This document shows, in pieces, positions 32,221 to 43,909 of a stretch of 50,843 nucleotides of DNA. Both the position numbers and the translations under genes were made by a program. Positions within the stretch are counted from its first letter, which is position 1, and every line of letters starts with the position of its first letter. The stretch covers positions 1,712,710 through 1,763,552 of the forward strand of contig NW_009799102.1 in NCBI RefSeq assembly GCF_000213175.1, given 5' to 3'. Below the pieces are notes generated by a model. It was not told the origin of the DNA. It made no database searches and worked only from the letters and a program-made list of their open reading frames with translations. This stretch comes from Neurospora tetrasperma FGSC 2508 (lineage: Eukaryota; Ascomycota; Sordariomycetes; Sordariales; Sordariaceae).

Positions 32221-34845
32221 TGATTTTGGGTGTTGATTCTTTCCCTCTTTTTCAAGCCGTGGTCTGAAGTTGGCTGTAATGAGTGGTTATTGCGCCCAGG
32301 CAATGTAGTTGGTGTTGTTGTTTTCTTTTCAAAGAACGAAGATCGACTTCGCAAGACTGGCAGGTTAAAGACACTTTGCCCGTAACAGAGAACGTAAAGG
32401 TGGGAAGTAAGACAAGTGAAGTCTGCTAGACTGGCTAGACGAGGAGACAAGCAAAAGGAATGATGCTTGACTTGTTAAGAGACAGACCACTAAAAAGAAG
32501 GAAGCTAAGGGAAAAAAGAGAGCAAGAGGGAGGTGAGATGACAAGCACGAGACTTCTCGGGGGCTTTAAAGGATAAATCTTTGACGCCGCATCCACCCAG
32601 CCAAGAGAAAAGAACCCCTGTTGACGATGGAAGCCCTGTACGTAAACGAGGCACAGCTGGGAGACTCTTGGATGGGGGGCTCCACAGATCCTTGACGAAC
32701 GGAGCGGAGCGGGCTCTTCCATACAGAGCAGTCCCCCCGCTGTTGTCAAACGAGCAGAAAACCGAAGGACTGAGGGTAGCCATTGCGGTGAAGGTGATGA
32801 TGGCGAGTACCCCAATGGCACCACGAGAACGAGGGTTCATCTTGTGGAGGATAGTTTCGCGAAATCCATGAGTCCCAATTTCTGTAACACGCGCGGATAG
32901 CATCCTTGTCGTGACAGGGATAGCAGCAGGAGGCAGACGCAGGAACGGATTTCCCGAGACAAGCACCGGGCCAATGGGATCAGGATGCCCACCTCCCGAA
33001 TAAGATTCCTAGGGGCCTCGAGGGGCCAAGCAACAGAGAAGCGCGTGGAAATTGCCTACACGTAAAAACAGCATCGGTTGGGAAGAAAGCCAAGGGAAAC
33101 CTGGAGCTGTGCACGGCGTGGGTTGATGGTCATTGATGACAACATCCTCCACTAGATGGTGATCGTAAGATGGACGATCGATTCGGGTTCTAGATGCTGT
33201 AAGTGAAGAGCCTCTGAGACAAGTGATCGGCAGCAAAGACTGATGCCGAGTCTCAGTTCGCGAGATGTACCGTTTGGTTTCAACCGTCAGAGCAGCGAAC
33301 AGAATATCTGAAAAGCGGTGGTCAGTAAGGAGGATGGAAGGCAGGTTGTGGACGCGGCTGAGATGAGCCTTTTTTAACATATCCGTATCCGTGTATTTAT
33401 ATAGAAACCAGGCCCATGGCATGGTGACACCGTCCTACCCATCCATCAGACGGATGGTCAGACTGATGGTCTTTGCAACAGTGTTTGCATAAACGTCCGC
33501 GACTCCCGCCCTGGTTCACACTTGTTCGAAGTTGGCTGCGCTGCGCCACCCTTTCGAGAGATGAGTCTCCGTGTTATGTGACCCCTTGTGATGAAGACTT
33601 CTTTCAAGGGGGGGGAGGGGGCAGTTGGGGTCGAGAAGAAGCCCAGGAGAGAGAGAGGCTGTTTCATCTTTTCCAGCTATCGGCATCACCCGTGATTCGT
33701 CCGGTCGACCAGGGGCCCCCATTGTACCCCACCATCCCCATCATCACGGAACAATCGAGGCACGGATTTCAATGCTCGATCGGAGGGGCCGGCCAAGTGA
33801 AGCTTCAATGAAGATTCCATTGCAGGCATCACCTTGCTTCTGTTTCCTCGGAGACCACTACCGCGTAGGGGTTTAGACTCGGCTTCTCAAGTTTGCGGAC
33901 AAAAGTCCGAAGGGCATTTTTGTCTCTCTGATGAAAGCACGACGGGAATGTTGAGAGGGTTTGGCTTTTGGCTGTGGAAAAGGGCCGTTGTCAAGGCAAA
34001 TTCGCAATTCATTCCCTGGTGACCGGCGGGAATAATGGCATCCTGACTCCTGACAAGGGAATCGGGTCCTTGTCCATGGCGAGCTTTGGTTGCCGAACTG
34101 CCGGGTAGATAGGTACATACGAAGCGTCGTCAGTTTTTTGGTCTTTTTTTTTATCGCTGTTTGTGGACCCAGATGCAATACATACGCGGACGGGAAAGCG
34201 GCAGGTGGGAGACGAGATAAATAACGAGCTTGAGAGGGTTAGGGTTTCAAGGTGACCTTTTGGTTTGTGGCACTTTCGCTTTTTTCCGAATCCGACCAGT
34301 TCAATAATAAATATAAGACGTGATGAATCTCAGTTTCTTATTACACTGCGTTGTTCCATCATCTGTCGGTCTACCTATGGTTTTCTGACCACGCAGCCAA
34401 ACAACATGCACATATGTGAGCCGCACACGTTTGCAGCAGCTTTGCTCTGCTTCTGTCGAGCAAGTTTGGTGCATTGTGTCCGAATCAGGAATGTTCAACC
34501 ACAATGTGTCTTTATTCGAGACGACATGGTTCACTTGAAGCTGGATTCAACTACACTACGGTAGACCCATCTTTTTCCAACTCTATCTCTTTCTCTCTCG
34601 GTCGCGATAGTGTCTCTTCGCCAATCTAGAGGCGGCTCGAGATAAGCTCTACCCTGGGCCGACCGACCGTAAGTCCATTTGGGTTAGATTTGTTGGTGTA
34701 CATCCAATCCGGCTCACTGCAATCAGCGGGGAAGCATCAATGACGTGGTACCCGGGCCGAAAAGGTACCTTCTTCCCTGGCTTTCGGAGGGGCTTATCCG
34801 GCATTTTGATGGCCGTTCTTCACCATGGTCGGTGGAAACTCCGGA

Positions 34846-34851
34846 CACGTG
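34846..34851. promoter_or_regulatory. CACGTG E-box upstream of gamma-glutamyltransferase
   Basis: A perfect CACGTG about 200 bp upstream of the ATG at 35052. Cbf1-type bHLH factors act with sulfur regulators in yeast at such sites, which would suit a glutathione-degrading enzyme, but that link is inference only. Confidence 0.3.
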
Positions 34852-35051
34852 GGGGACAACAAGTCCAAGGTTCCTTAGCATTTTCATCACGCAATTTGCG
34901 GGCGTTAGGTGTGCTTAAAGACTAACATCGTCGTGACCTGAGGAAGCACCACGTCCCTTATCTCAACACCCCCCTCCAGCACAACTCAGGAGGCCCGACA
35001 ACTTGGGTTCAGATCGCGTTGCTTCATCTGACATGTTGACGGCGGCCAGTC

Positions 35052-36893
35052 ATGCGCAAGTTCACTTTCTTCAGACATCCACGTCTCGAGCTATCACTAA
35101 CACTAAGCACAGTTCACCTATCACCACTGTTATGCGGCCTGGCCGTGCTGAGCCAACTCGGCTCCGTAGTCATCGCTGTTCCGCTGGAGTTCAAGTACCA
35201 GAGGGTGATCCAAAACATCTCTTCCGAAGGTCACCGGGGAGCCGTGGCCAGTGAGAGCGCGATATGTTCCCAGATTGGCACTGACGCCCTCCGCAAGGGT
35301 GGTTCCGCCGCCGACGCCATGGTAGCCACCACCCTCTGCGTCGGCACCATCGGCATGTACCACTCTGGCATCGGCGGCGGCGGCTTCATGCTGGTGCGCG
35401 ACCCGGACGGCAACTACCACACGGTCGACTACCGCGAGACCGCGCCCGCCGCCGCCACCCAAGATATGTATAACGACGACCCGAACGCCAGCGTGCTCGG
35501 CGCCCGCTCCGTCGCCATTCCCAGCGAGCTGCGCGGTCTCGAGTACGTGCACAGCAAGTACGGCCGTCTGCCATGGCACGACCTTGTGATGCCCTCGGTT
35601 AAGATTGCCCACGACGGCTTCAAGGTAACGGAGGATCTGGTCCGGTACATGGCCAGCGCCTCGGCGTCGGACGACTTTTTGACCCGTGACCCCGTTTGGG
35701 CCCAAGATTTCGCTCCCAACGGCACCCTTCTCGGGCTCGGCGACACCATCACGCAGAAACGGTACGCCAAGACACTCCTAAAGATCGCCCTCCTCGGCGC
35801 CGACGCCTTCTACACCGGCCCGATTGCCGACTCCATCATCGCCCTCCTCCAGCCGCTCGGCGGCATCCTCACCCATTCCGACCTCGCCAACTACGAGGCC
35901 TCCATCAAGCCCGCGCTGAACATCACCTACCGGGACTCCTTCCGCATCTTCGCCACCGACGCACCTTCTTCGGGAGCTGTAACCCTCTCCATCCTCAAAA
36001 CCATGGAACAATTTCCCTCCCTCAACCTCTCCTCCAATATCCCCCTCACCAACCACCGCTTCGTCGAAGCCATGAAGTTCGCCTACGGCGCCCGCCAATC
36101 CCTCGGCGACCCATCCTTCATCACCAACATCACCTCCTTTCAGGAAGCCATGCTCTCCCCCCAAACCGCCAAGTTCATCTCTTCCAAAATCCTCCCCAAC
36201 TCCACCCTCCCCCTCTCCGAATACGACCCAGTAAAGAACTACGCCGCCGCTTCCCACGGCACTTCGCACATTGTCACGGCCGACCGGTCCGGGCTAACCC
36301 TCTCGTCCACCACGACGATCAACCTCCTCTTCGGCAGTCGCCTAATGACGCCTGACACGGGCATCATCCTCAACGACGAGATGGATGATTTCAGCCAGCC
36401 CAACAAGAACAACTCCTTTGGCTTTGTCCCTTCCCCCTCCAACTTTATCCGCGCCGGCAAACGTCCGCTGTCGAGTATCTGTCCCTTGATGGTTGAGCAC
36501 ATTAGCAACGGCAGCTTGTGGTTCGCTACGGGAGCTGCCGGAGGAAGCAGGATCATTTCCAGTACCACGCAGGTGGCGTTTAATGTGCTCGAGGGCCTTG
36601 CTGTCCATCCGAATACGACCGACTTGAAGGTCAAGGGGGTGGGTGGTGAGGGAAGCGTGATGCGGGCGGCGGTGGCGGCGCCGCGGTTGCACGATCAGTT
36701 GATGCCCGAGGTGTTGCTGGTTGAGAAAGGGTACGGACAAGATGTATACGATGATTTGAAGAGGAGGGGACACAATGTGACTTGGCAGGCGCCGGGGCTG
36801 AGTGCGGTGCAGGCGGTGATGAGGTTTGGGAATGGAACGTTTGTGGCGGCGAGTGAGACTAGGCAGGTCAATAGTGGTGGGTTTGCTGTTTAG
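35052..36893 (+). CDS. Gamma-glutamyltransferase (gamma-glutamyl transpeptidase)
   Basis: Cleaves the gamma-glutamyl bond of glutathione and transfers it to water or amino acids; in fungi it is associated with vacuole or secretory membranes and nitrogen/sulfur salvage. A single exon of 613 residues, usual for the family. An N-terminal hydrophobic stretch (about 19-43) preceded by basic residues fits a signal-anchor. Large-subunit hallmarks are EGHRGAVASES, GGSAADAMVATTLCVG, SGIGGGGFM and DYRETAPAAA. The autoprocessing nucleophile is Thr404 in SHGTSHIV, followed by LTLSSTTTINLLFGS. The small-subunit motif PLSSICPLMV and glycine pair GAAGGSRI are also present. Several Asn-x-Ser/Thr sites support luminal exposure. 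All catalytic elements look intact. The assigned start keeps the basic N-terminus before the hydrophobic helix; no earlier in-frame ATG was identified. Confidence 0.95.
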   Translation: MRKFTFFRHPRLELSLTLSTVHLSPLLCGLAVLSQLGSVVIAVPLEFKYQRVIQNISSEGHRGAVASESAICSQIGTDALRKGGSAADAMVATTLCVGTIGMYHSGIGGGGFMLVRDPDGNYHTVDYRETAPAAATQDMYNDDPNASVLGARSVAIPSELRGLEYVHSKYGRLPWHDLVMPSVKIAHDGFKVTEDLVRYMASASASDDFLTRDPVWAQDFAPNGTLLGLGDTITQKRYAKTLLKIALLGADAFYTGPIADSIIALLQPLGGILTHSDLANYEASIKPALNITYRDSFRIFATDAPSSGAVTLSILKTMEQFPSLNLSSNIPLTNHRFVEAMKFAYGARQSLGDPSFITNITSFQEAMLSPQTAKFISSKILPNSTLPLSEYDPVKNYAAASHGTSHIVTADRSGLTLSSTTTINLLFGSRLMTPDTGIILNDEMDDFSQPNKNNSFGFVPSPSNFIRAGKRPLSSICPLMVEHISNGSLWFATGAAGGSRIISSTTQVAFNVLEGLAVHPNTTDLKVKGVGGEGSVMRAAVAAPRLHDQLMPEVLLVEKGYGQDVYDDLKRRGHNVTWQAPGLSAVQAVMRFGNGTFVAASETRQVNSGGFAV

Positions 36894-37287
36894 ATGGGAT
36901 GCGCAAAGGTTAGGGATGACAGAACCTACCTCGCCGATGACAAAAAGAATTGTCAGGGACGAGCCTACTTACCCTTGGATACTCATAACGAATTAGCGGA
37001 TCCTATAGACATTTGGAACAGCGATGATGATAATGATTCAATGAGATAATCAATGAGAGAGGAAGTTTGTTCAAAAAGTTTCAACATTATGGAATAGGAT
37101 ATCTCGTACTAGCTCGCTCAACCGTTCAACACCAAAACCACCTGCCACCAAACCGACCCTCTCTTTTTTGAGTCCGTTCATGCTCATCTCAACAAGCGCC
37201 TGCCGAATATACATCCTCATGACAAATTCGTCATCTCATCAGAAAAAATAACAACAACGCCACCTAACATATAATCTGTCTCTTCCT
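36894..37287. other. Convergent 3' intergenic region
   Basis: About 0.4 kb between the gamma-glutamyltransferase (+) and alcohol dehydrogenase (-) 3' ends; AT-richer than its flanks and consistent with untranslated regions. Nothing else seen. Confidence 0.5.
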
Positions 37288-38420
37288 CTATTTGCTGGTA
37301 TCAACGACATATCTGCCGACAATCTTGCCCTCCTCCATCAAGTCGTAGACTTCCTGCAATTTGCTGAGGCCGACCGTCTTGATGGGAACCTTGATCAAGC
37401 CGCGGGCAAAGAAGTCAAGCGCCTCCTGGGTATCCTGCCTGTTACCGACATACGAGCCCTTGATGGTGATCATGCGGATGACGGTGTCGAAAACGGGGGC
37501 CTGGAACTTGGCGCCAGCGGGGAGACCGATGCAGATGATGGTTCCGCGGGAACGGACGTAATCGACGGCCTGGTGGAACGGCTTTTCGGACACGGCGAGA
37601 AGGATGACGGCGTGGGGACCGAGGCCGTCGGGGGTGGCAGCCTTGACGTCCCCGACAAGGTCTTTGGTAGTAGTGAAGTCGACGTAGGCCTGGGCGCCCA
37701 GCTCGCGGCAGTTCTTGCCCTTCTCCTCGCCACCGTCAATAGCGATAGCGTGCAAGCCCATGGCGTTGGCGTACTGAATAGCCATACTGCCGAGACCACC
37801 GCCGGCGCCGACGATGGCGACGCACTGGCCGGGACGAACACCGGACTCCTTGAGGCCCTTGTAGACGGTGATACCGGCGCAGAGGACGGGCGCGGTAGTC
37901 TCGAGGTCGCACCCCTTGGGGATCTTGGCGACGTGGGCAGCCTTGGCGATGGCGTATTGCTGGAAGGAACCGTCGACGGTGTAGCCAGACAGGAGGGCGT
38001 GAGGGCACAGGGGCTCGTCAGCCTGCATACAGAAGGAGCAGGCCAGGCAGGAGCCGTTGAGCCACTTGATACCGGCGTGGTCGCCAACCTCAACCTCGGT
38101 AACGAGCTCACCCTTGGCTACGACGACACCGGCGCCTTCGTGGCCGCCGACAAGAGGCATCTTGGTAGCGAGGGGCCAGTCACCCTTCATGGCATGGAGA
38201 TCGGTATGGCAGACGCCAGAGTACTTGACGTTGATAAGGACCTCATCGGGGCCGGGCTTCTGGACGGGGATCTGCTTGAAGACGACGGCTGAAAAGGAAA
38301 GTCAGAATATAGGTCACAGGTGCCACTAGTAAGTAAGGACAAAGGGGTGTTGGACTTACGACCGCCCTTCTTCTCGACCACCTGGGCCCATTGCTGTTCT
38401 GGAATCTCGAACTGGGTCAT
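37288..38420 (-). CDS. adh1: Zinc-dependent alcohol dehydrogenase, class I fungal type
   Basis: Interconverts ethanol and acetaldehyde with NAD(H) in the cytosol. Exon 1 is 38420-38360 and exon 2 is 38288-37288, giving 353 residues, the length of fungal ADH1. Catalytic zinc ligands are Cys47 and His70-Glu71 (GGHEGAGVV) with a later Cys in [12 protein letters not shown]. Structural zinc ligands are Cys101, Cys104, Cys107 and Cys115 (C-x2-C-x2-C-x7-C). The Rossmann motif is [14 protein letters not shown] with an acidic residue at AIDGGEE, indicating NAD preference. The first exon codes only [20 protein letters not shown] plus one base, so an intron-blind reading would start wrongly at Met54. 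Codon use is strongly biased, as in highly expressed genes. A TATAAGAG lies 153 bp upstream of the ATG on the minus strand. Confidence 0.96.
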
Positions 38421-41001
38421 TGTGATGGTGTGTTGGTGTAGTGAAGTTGATGGAAGTAAAGTGAAGACAATAGTCTCTTTCTATAAGAGACTGAGGAAGC
38501 TCTGTGTATATGATGGAAGTCTATGAGGTACAACAAGTGATGTAAGCCCGAGAAGAGCTGCGGCAGCCATGACCTCTTATACTCTTTCCGTCCCCCATCG
38601 CCCTTCCCCGGTCAGGGGATAGCAACAGGTCCGACCGATCGGCAACCGTTGGCAAAGAGGGGGAGGTAATGGATGACCCAAGCAAGGCAGGCAGGCGTCA
38701 TGGTGGGCAGCGAACCAAAGAAAACACGAGACTGCAAAGGCATGATGACCACAGGAGGAAGGGAGGCCGAGATCTGCACGTCTCTACAGACCCGGCGAGG
38801 CTAGTGGTGGCTCGGTGGGAAGACTTGTCGGACGTCTGGCGAGGCAGGGGCCGAGACCCTCGACTGGAGGGTTCTTGGGGGTTTGTACACTAGAGTCTTA
38901 GTGTGTGTAGATGGACGAGGGAAAACGTATGATGTTAATGGGCGAGGCGGGACGTAGAGGATGTGACGGTACGGGGAGCTCCCACTGGCCAATCGCCCAT
39001 TGTCTGCACTTTTCCATCAGCCCGGTGGATACCCCTCTCAAGCCCCCCCATCCAGTCGTCAGCAGCTTGATTGATCCAAGGGAAGCTTCAATGGAGTTGC
39101 TGCATCGGCTGGTTCAAGGTTTCCGAAGGTTTAGAGAGAGAAATTGAGAAGCCAAGAGGGGAGATCTCCGCTTCTGTCAACTGTACAGGTCCGATCTTAG
39201 TAGTGTAAATGCGGGGGAGCTGGCACTCGGACGCCAACAGTTGGAAACAAACAAGGTCACGAGCTCTTGTTAGATGAAGCTGATCATGCACTAAGCGATT
39301 AGCATAGTGAAGGTCCCCGGTGTTGATGTGCAAAAGAGGAGAAAGTTAAAAAGAGGACTGGGGGAAATCGTGGGCTCTTGGCGCATGTCAAGCGCGATCG
39401 TCCCAACTTGGGCACGAGTGATGTAAGAGATGGAGGCTGGGATGAGATGTTAGCTTCAGTGAGTGTGGAACTGGCGGGAGCGCTGAGTCGAGTGATGACA
39501 GCGGGGGTGCCCGTTGGGGGACAGCCCGCCCTATCCAGCCTCAGCGGAGCCCGGCTAGTGTCACCCGGACCATCAAAACGGCCCTTTTCCCGCTCATCAT
39601 GTCAACAATGCCGTGAAGCACCTGAGGTTCTGATCCCATCTCGTGGTTTATGAGACGCTTTTTCTAGTCATTATGGAGCGGCCGAAATCTCTCCGTCTCT
39701 CCTTATTTTTGTGGGAACTTTCTTATCAACTTCACTTTTGTCGTAGAACCAAACGCCCGGTGGTCGGCACCTTGAATCCGAGTACAGTCTTGGATACGGT
39801 GTTTGCCCAAAGTAACTAAAGTCGTTGACAGCGCGCGGGTCGGGTCCGATCCGAGACCCCGCCGTAGGTCATGTTCCACCCCCCACACTTTCTAGTGTGG
39901 TGTAGTGTATACATAAACGACTTTCCGCTCCACCGAAGCCACTGTCTCGAACCCACCACTACATACGCTACACATTGAAACTTGTGCCAACCACTCCTCC
40001 TCCTCCTTCTCCTCCTCCACCTCCTCGTCGAAGATCTCGTGGACGTCGTGGCTCTCCTCTTCCCCGCGCCTTTGTCAACGCTGGTTGGGTTGGTGGTAAA
40101 GCTGAAACGGAGGCTGATGGGATTAGTATGGATCAATTATCGTTTCCAGGGCAAACATGAAGGAAAACAAAAGAAAGAAAAAAGTCAACTTCCGCTCGAG
40201 CGAAGAAGCCTCAAAACGGCAAACTTAGCCGGTGCAAGTGACGAGGAGGCTTGGCTTGTAAGCCACCAAAGGACGGTCTGGAACCCCTGGTTTCAGCGAC
40301 GAAGCTTCTTCCCCGCATTCTTGTCCTACTACCTACCCATACCTATGGTACCGACCTCTATGAAGGCATGCAGAAAGTTGCATAACCTTTTGCTCCTTGT
40401 CCGGCGCAAAGTAAGCAATCCGACTACTGAACCCTCCGAACTGTGAATGCTCTCTGGGAACATGGTCGGTTTATTGTGAGGTGACGTCCGAGCATGGTCA
40501 GGCAACATCTTTCAACATGACAATCGAGCCCAGTCCTGATTGAAATCTAATCAATGGGCTGCGAATAGGAACAACAGGAAAAAATAAAAGGAAAAATCAG
40601 CAAGTTGTGAAACTGATGCGAAGCTATCGGTTAGCTTGCCCGATGGGAGTTCGGCCAGTTCCAGAACTGTCGGGCCATATCAGGCCACCCGGCGCGAACC
40701 GGTGGTCGTGGTGCTGACACATCCTTGCTTACCGAGAGTTACAGTGAATGCCGTCAATGGCTTGGCACGCCGCCTCCGGAACCAGCCGATCGGTACCATT
40801 AAGCCCCCCTTTTAAGGGGACCGTTGCTCTGCGCAACGGATTTCTAAACATCAACACAACAACAAACACATTGGCCGTCTACGCTGATGCAACTTTACTA
40901 GCATTAGTTCCTCTTTTCGATTCATCGCCATTATATAAACATCGGCGCCCGCTGCCTGCCAAATAAGATGCGGACTCGCTCCTGTACACAAATAACTACG
41001 C
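38421..41001. other. Intergenic between arp3 3' end and adh1 promoter
   Basis: About 2.6 kb with no supported gene. It contains the ADH promoter (with CCCCGG/GGGG words that could serve CreA/CRE1), CTCCTC-rich sequence at about 39988-40030, a TATATAAA on the + strand at about 40934-40941, and TACCTA words near 40330 and 40340. ORFs such as 39982-40446 are driven by the CTC repeat and look non-coding. Confidence 0.5.
38574..38581 (-). promoter_or_regulatory. TATA-like element of the alcohol dehydrogenase promoter
   Basis: TATAAGAG on the minus strand about 153 bp upstream of the ADH start codon, a plausible distance for a core promoter with a leader of about 100 nt. Motif-only evidence. Confidence 0.4.
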
Positions 41002-42696
41002 TTAAGATCCACCAGGTCCTCCGAGCAGAGCGAACCTGCGCACGATGCTGGGTCCATATTCTTGGTACTGTAAAGATCCGTCAGCAACCAGACTGCCAAT
41101 GGTACAAGGGTAAACAAACATACCTCTGCCTTGGTGTGGCAGTACGACCGAAACTCGGGCGTCTGACCGAGCAAGCTACCACCGAACCACGGGCCGTGCC
41201 GTTGCCTCTTGTGGGTGATAACCTGGACATCAAGACCACCGCTCTTTGCTCCACCACTGCGCACCTCGCTGGCCTTGATTCTCGTATCGACAAGCTGCTT
41301 GATATCGCGCTGTAGCCTGCGACCAAAGTCCTTGTAGAGCGTGCTGCCACCCGAAAGAACAATGTTCTTGTAGAGACCACGACGGACATCGATGGGCGAA
41401 GACTGAATGACACCATCGACAACCACGGGCAGGGGCGTCAGGAAATCGGACGAGTAAATCTCGGGGTTAAAGAAGATTTCGGGCGCCATGAAACGCTCGT
41501 AGCCAACATCAACCGTAACTTGGCGGCCACCGGGCTGGGTAATGGTGTGCTTCAGGAATCGGCTGCGATCGCGGTCGTACTTGGCAAACTCCTTGACGAT
41601 ATCCGGACAGACGTAGCAGTACTCCTCCTTGATCTCCTGGGCCGTCTTGAGGGACGAATCGGGCTCGCCGCGGTCACGGAGAAGCGACTGGACAAAGTAG
41701 GTGATATCGCGACCGGCAATAGGGATCGACTTGATGGACGAGCCGATAACGTAACCTTCGGCGACCGGGATAACGTGTGTCACACCATCACCCGAATCAA
41801 TGACAGTACCGGTCAAGGATCTGTCCTGGACCTTGGATGATGTCCAGGAAGCCGCAAGGGCCAGAACGGCCTGGACGGCAATGTAGAGACCGGCGCAGTT
41901 GAAGGATTCGAAGAAGATCTCGGCGGTGTTTTCGCGGTTCTCGGGAGGGTTGAGAGGCTGAATCGACATGTCAGTGCTGCAGAGGTACTGATGTGGCTTG
42001 GAAATTGTAGTCTTACGGGCTCAGTGAGGAGGAAGTGGTGGTCCTCAGGCTCTACTCTCAGATACTTGAAGATGGAGTTGGACCAGAACCTTTCCATGTG
42101 ATCCTAAGCTCCAGTTAGCTCTAGGTATTTGTGACATGCCATCTAGCAGCCTGAACGCACCCAGTTCTCGATCTGTCCGTGTCTGATGGGATAGTGCAAC
42201 CCGTAGCCTAACACCGTCAGCACCCATTTCCATTGAGGCGGTGTAGACCAACGTACCAGGTCCATTGGCGGCCGCTACGGCCTCGTCGCCGATAAAGTAG
42301 TCGAGGTCTTCGGTTCCGCGCTTTGCTGAGAGATGGCCACCTGGACCAGCGCCGCCGGTGAGGAAGGATGGTTTGTTGGCTACGGCGGGGCGGCCAGAGC
42401 CCGAGCCGCCGGTGCCTGCCGAGGGGCTTTTGGTCGCGATGGCCGTCGGGAATACGAACGAGGGGGAATCATTGCCGGCGAAACCTGCAGACGACGAAGA
42501 GCTTGGTCAATCGGTGGCCATGTCATGGATATCTTGGGGTGTCGGAGTCGCGAACCTAGCTTGGAGAACCCCGTGCCGCTGGTTAGGGGATGTTAGCGAT
42601 GACGGCCCCGGAGCTGTTAAGGAGCGGGCGGGGTGGAGACGGGACACTTGGATGCACGTACTTGTCCATGACAACGGCGGGGGTTGTGTTGGCCAT
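41002..42696 (-). CDS. ARP3: Actin-related protein 3 (Arp2/3 complex subunit)
   Basis: With Arp2 it mimics an actin dimer to nucleate branched filaments for endocytosis and polarised growth. Seven exons: 42696-42662, 42578-42556 (23 nt), 42484-42257, 42207-42161, 42103-42017, 41957-41124 and 41067-41002, total 439 residues (yeast Arp3 449). Splicing restores the Arp3 sequence at each junction: [19 protein letters not shown], then [46 protein letters not shown]. Arp3 is favoured over other actin-relatives by the Gly/Ser-rich insert (about 40-75), [20 protein letters not shown], and the C-terminal [17 protein letters not shown]. The nucleotide-binding phosphate loops (DNGTG and DSGDGVTH) are intact. 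The C-terminus (ALLGGPGGS) is short. Starting from the large exon alone would lose the first 160 residues. Confidence 0.94.
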
Positions 42697-43909
42697 TGTT
42701 GCGGTGGTTTGCTGCTAGGCGCAGCTCGTGATGATTGCGGTTTGGTAAAGCAACGGCTGTTGTTACCTACCTAGTTGGTGATGGATGAAGTGACGGGGCG
42801 GGAGCGTGGATGGGTAGTGGATAGGCCAGGCGGGCGGGAAATGGAGGTTGATGTCCAAGATTGTACGTGCCTGGCCGAGCTAGCTCTCCTTACTCGTCTG
42901 GCTGACAGCGCTGCGTGGTACTGTGGAGGTACCTGTGCGGCTGTGCGCCAAGACCGCGAGGTCCCCGTCAAGTACGGCGGTCCATTTTGTCAGTCGGGCA
43001 TTTCCAACGACCTACATACGCCATAACTGGGGATGACGGAACCAAACACCGCTGCCACCTGCGCGCCATCCGAGCCCCCCGAAAACCGATGCCCCGGTCC
43101 CAAGCACCGGAGTTCGAAGCACACGGCCCGGGCCCGGACGATGATGGCTAGGAAAAAGTGGGGCCGATCGGGATCAAACTGTAGCGACAAGGCCAGCCGG
43201 ACAGACAGGATGTGTCCTTTCGAGAAGGAAGGAGATACTGAGTGCAAAATCACCTCCAGCCAGATTCACTCACACCTGCCATTTCTGTCGAATTCATTTC
43301 AGCTCCATCTCGAAGCAAGTCCACTTTGCGGAGAAGCTGCACACACTCACAGCTTCTCACTTAAGTTATCACAACGAATCATCAACCTGTCCAGTGTCCA
43401 CATTCCGTTTCGTCTCTCTCCGTCTCTCTCTCTGTCGTATTCTGCATTTTGCCACCTTTGCCTTCACACATCTTCATCCCGCCCACCTACTGTATCCAAA
43501 GGGACTCTTCATCCCTCGGGCCAACCTGAGTGCATCATCCAGCTCATTGGGGATCGCTCCAATTTCAAATACCACTCAAGACATTATCACTACCGAGCAT
43601 TATTCGCAATCATTGTTTTAGCAGGTTGCTTCTACGAGGGACACCAAGTCCGACCACCCTTTTCATCCCATCCACCCGTTGCTGTCTTCTTCAACTCTTC
43701 GTCCTTGCCTCGATAAGTCTTTTCGCCCATCCTTGTCCCAAAGCACAAAAGTCACCCATGACACACCAAAACTGAGGACTCTTCTATATGCCCTCAGAAT
43801 ACAGACTCGCTTGAAAGACACATGCTCGATTGCCAGACAACTCCACCTCGCCAGATCACACGCTACTTCGACTATATCCTCGAGTCGTTCTATCACAGCT
43901 GCGCCCACG
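42697..43909. promoter_or_regulatory. Divergent promoter region (arp3 / taspase)
   Basis: 1.2 kb between divergent start codons. TACCTACCTA lies at 42764-42773 just upstream of arp3. A long C/T-rich stretch from about 43380 to 43520 ahead of the taspase gene resembles fungal promoter/leader pyrimidine tracts. The open frame continuing upstream of 43910 lacks an ATG. Confidence 0.5.

Larger units (their letters stand above)
32193..35051. other. Large divergent intergenic region (secreted protein / gamma-glutamyltransferase)
   Basis: 2.86 kb between divergent start codons with no supported gene. CACGTG E-boxes lie at 32215-32220 (23 bp before the secreted-protein ATG) and 34846-34851 (about 200 bp before the gamma-glutamyltransferase ATG). 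A G-run lies at about 33609-33620 and a CT-rich block at 34571-34610, which may be near a transcription start. Short ORFs are compositionally random. A non-coding RNA could be present but nothing in the sequence singles one out. Confidence 0.5.

Noticed and set aside
39982-40446. 154-codon ORF starting with a leucine run
   Set aside because: The leucine run comes from a CTC microsatellite-like stretch; the remainder lacks any recognisable or biased coding character.
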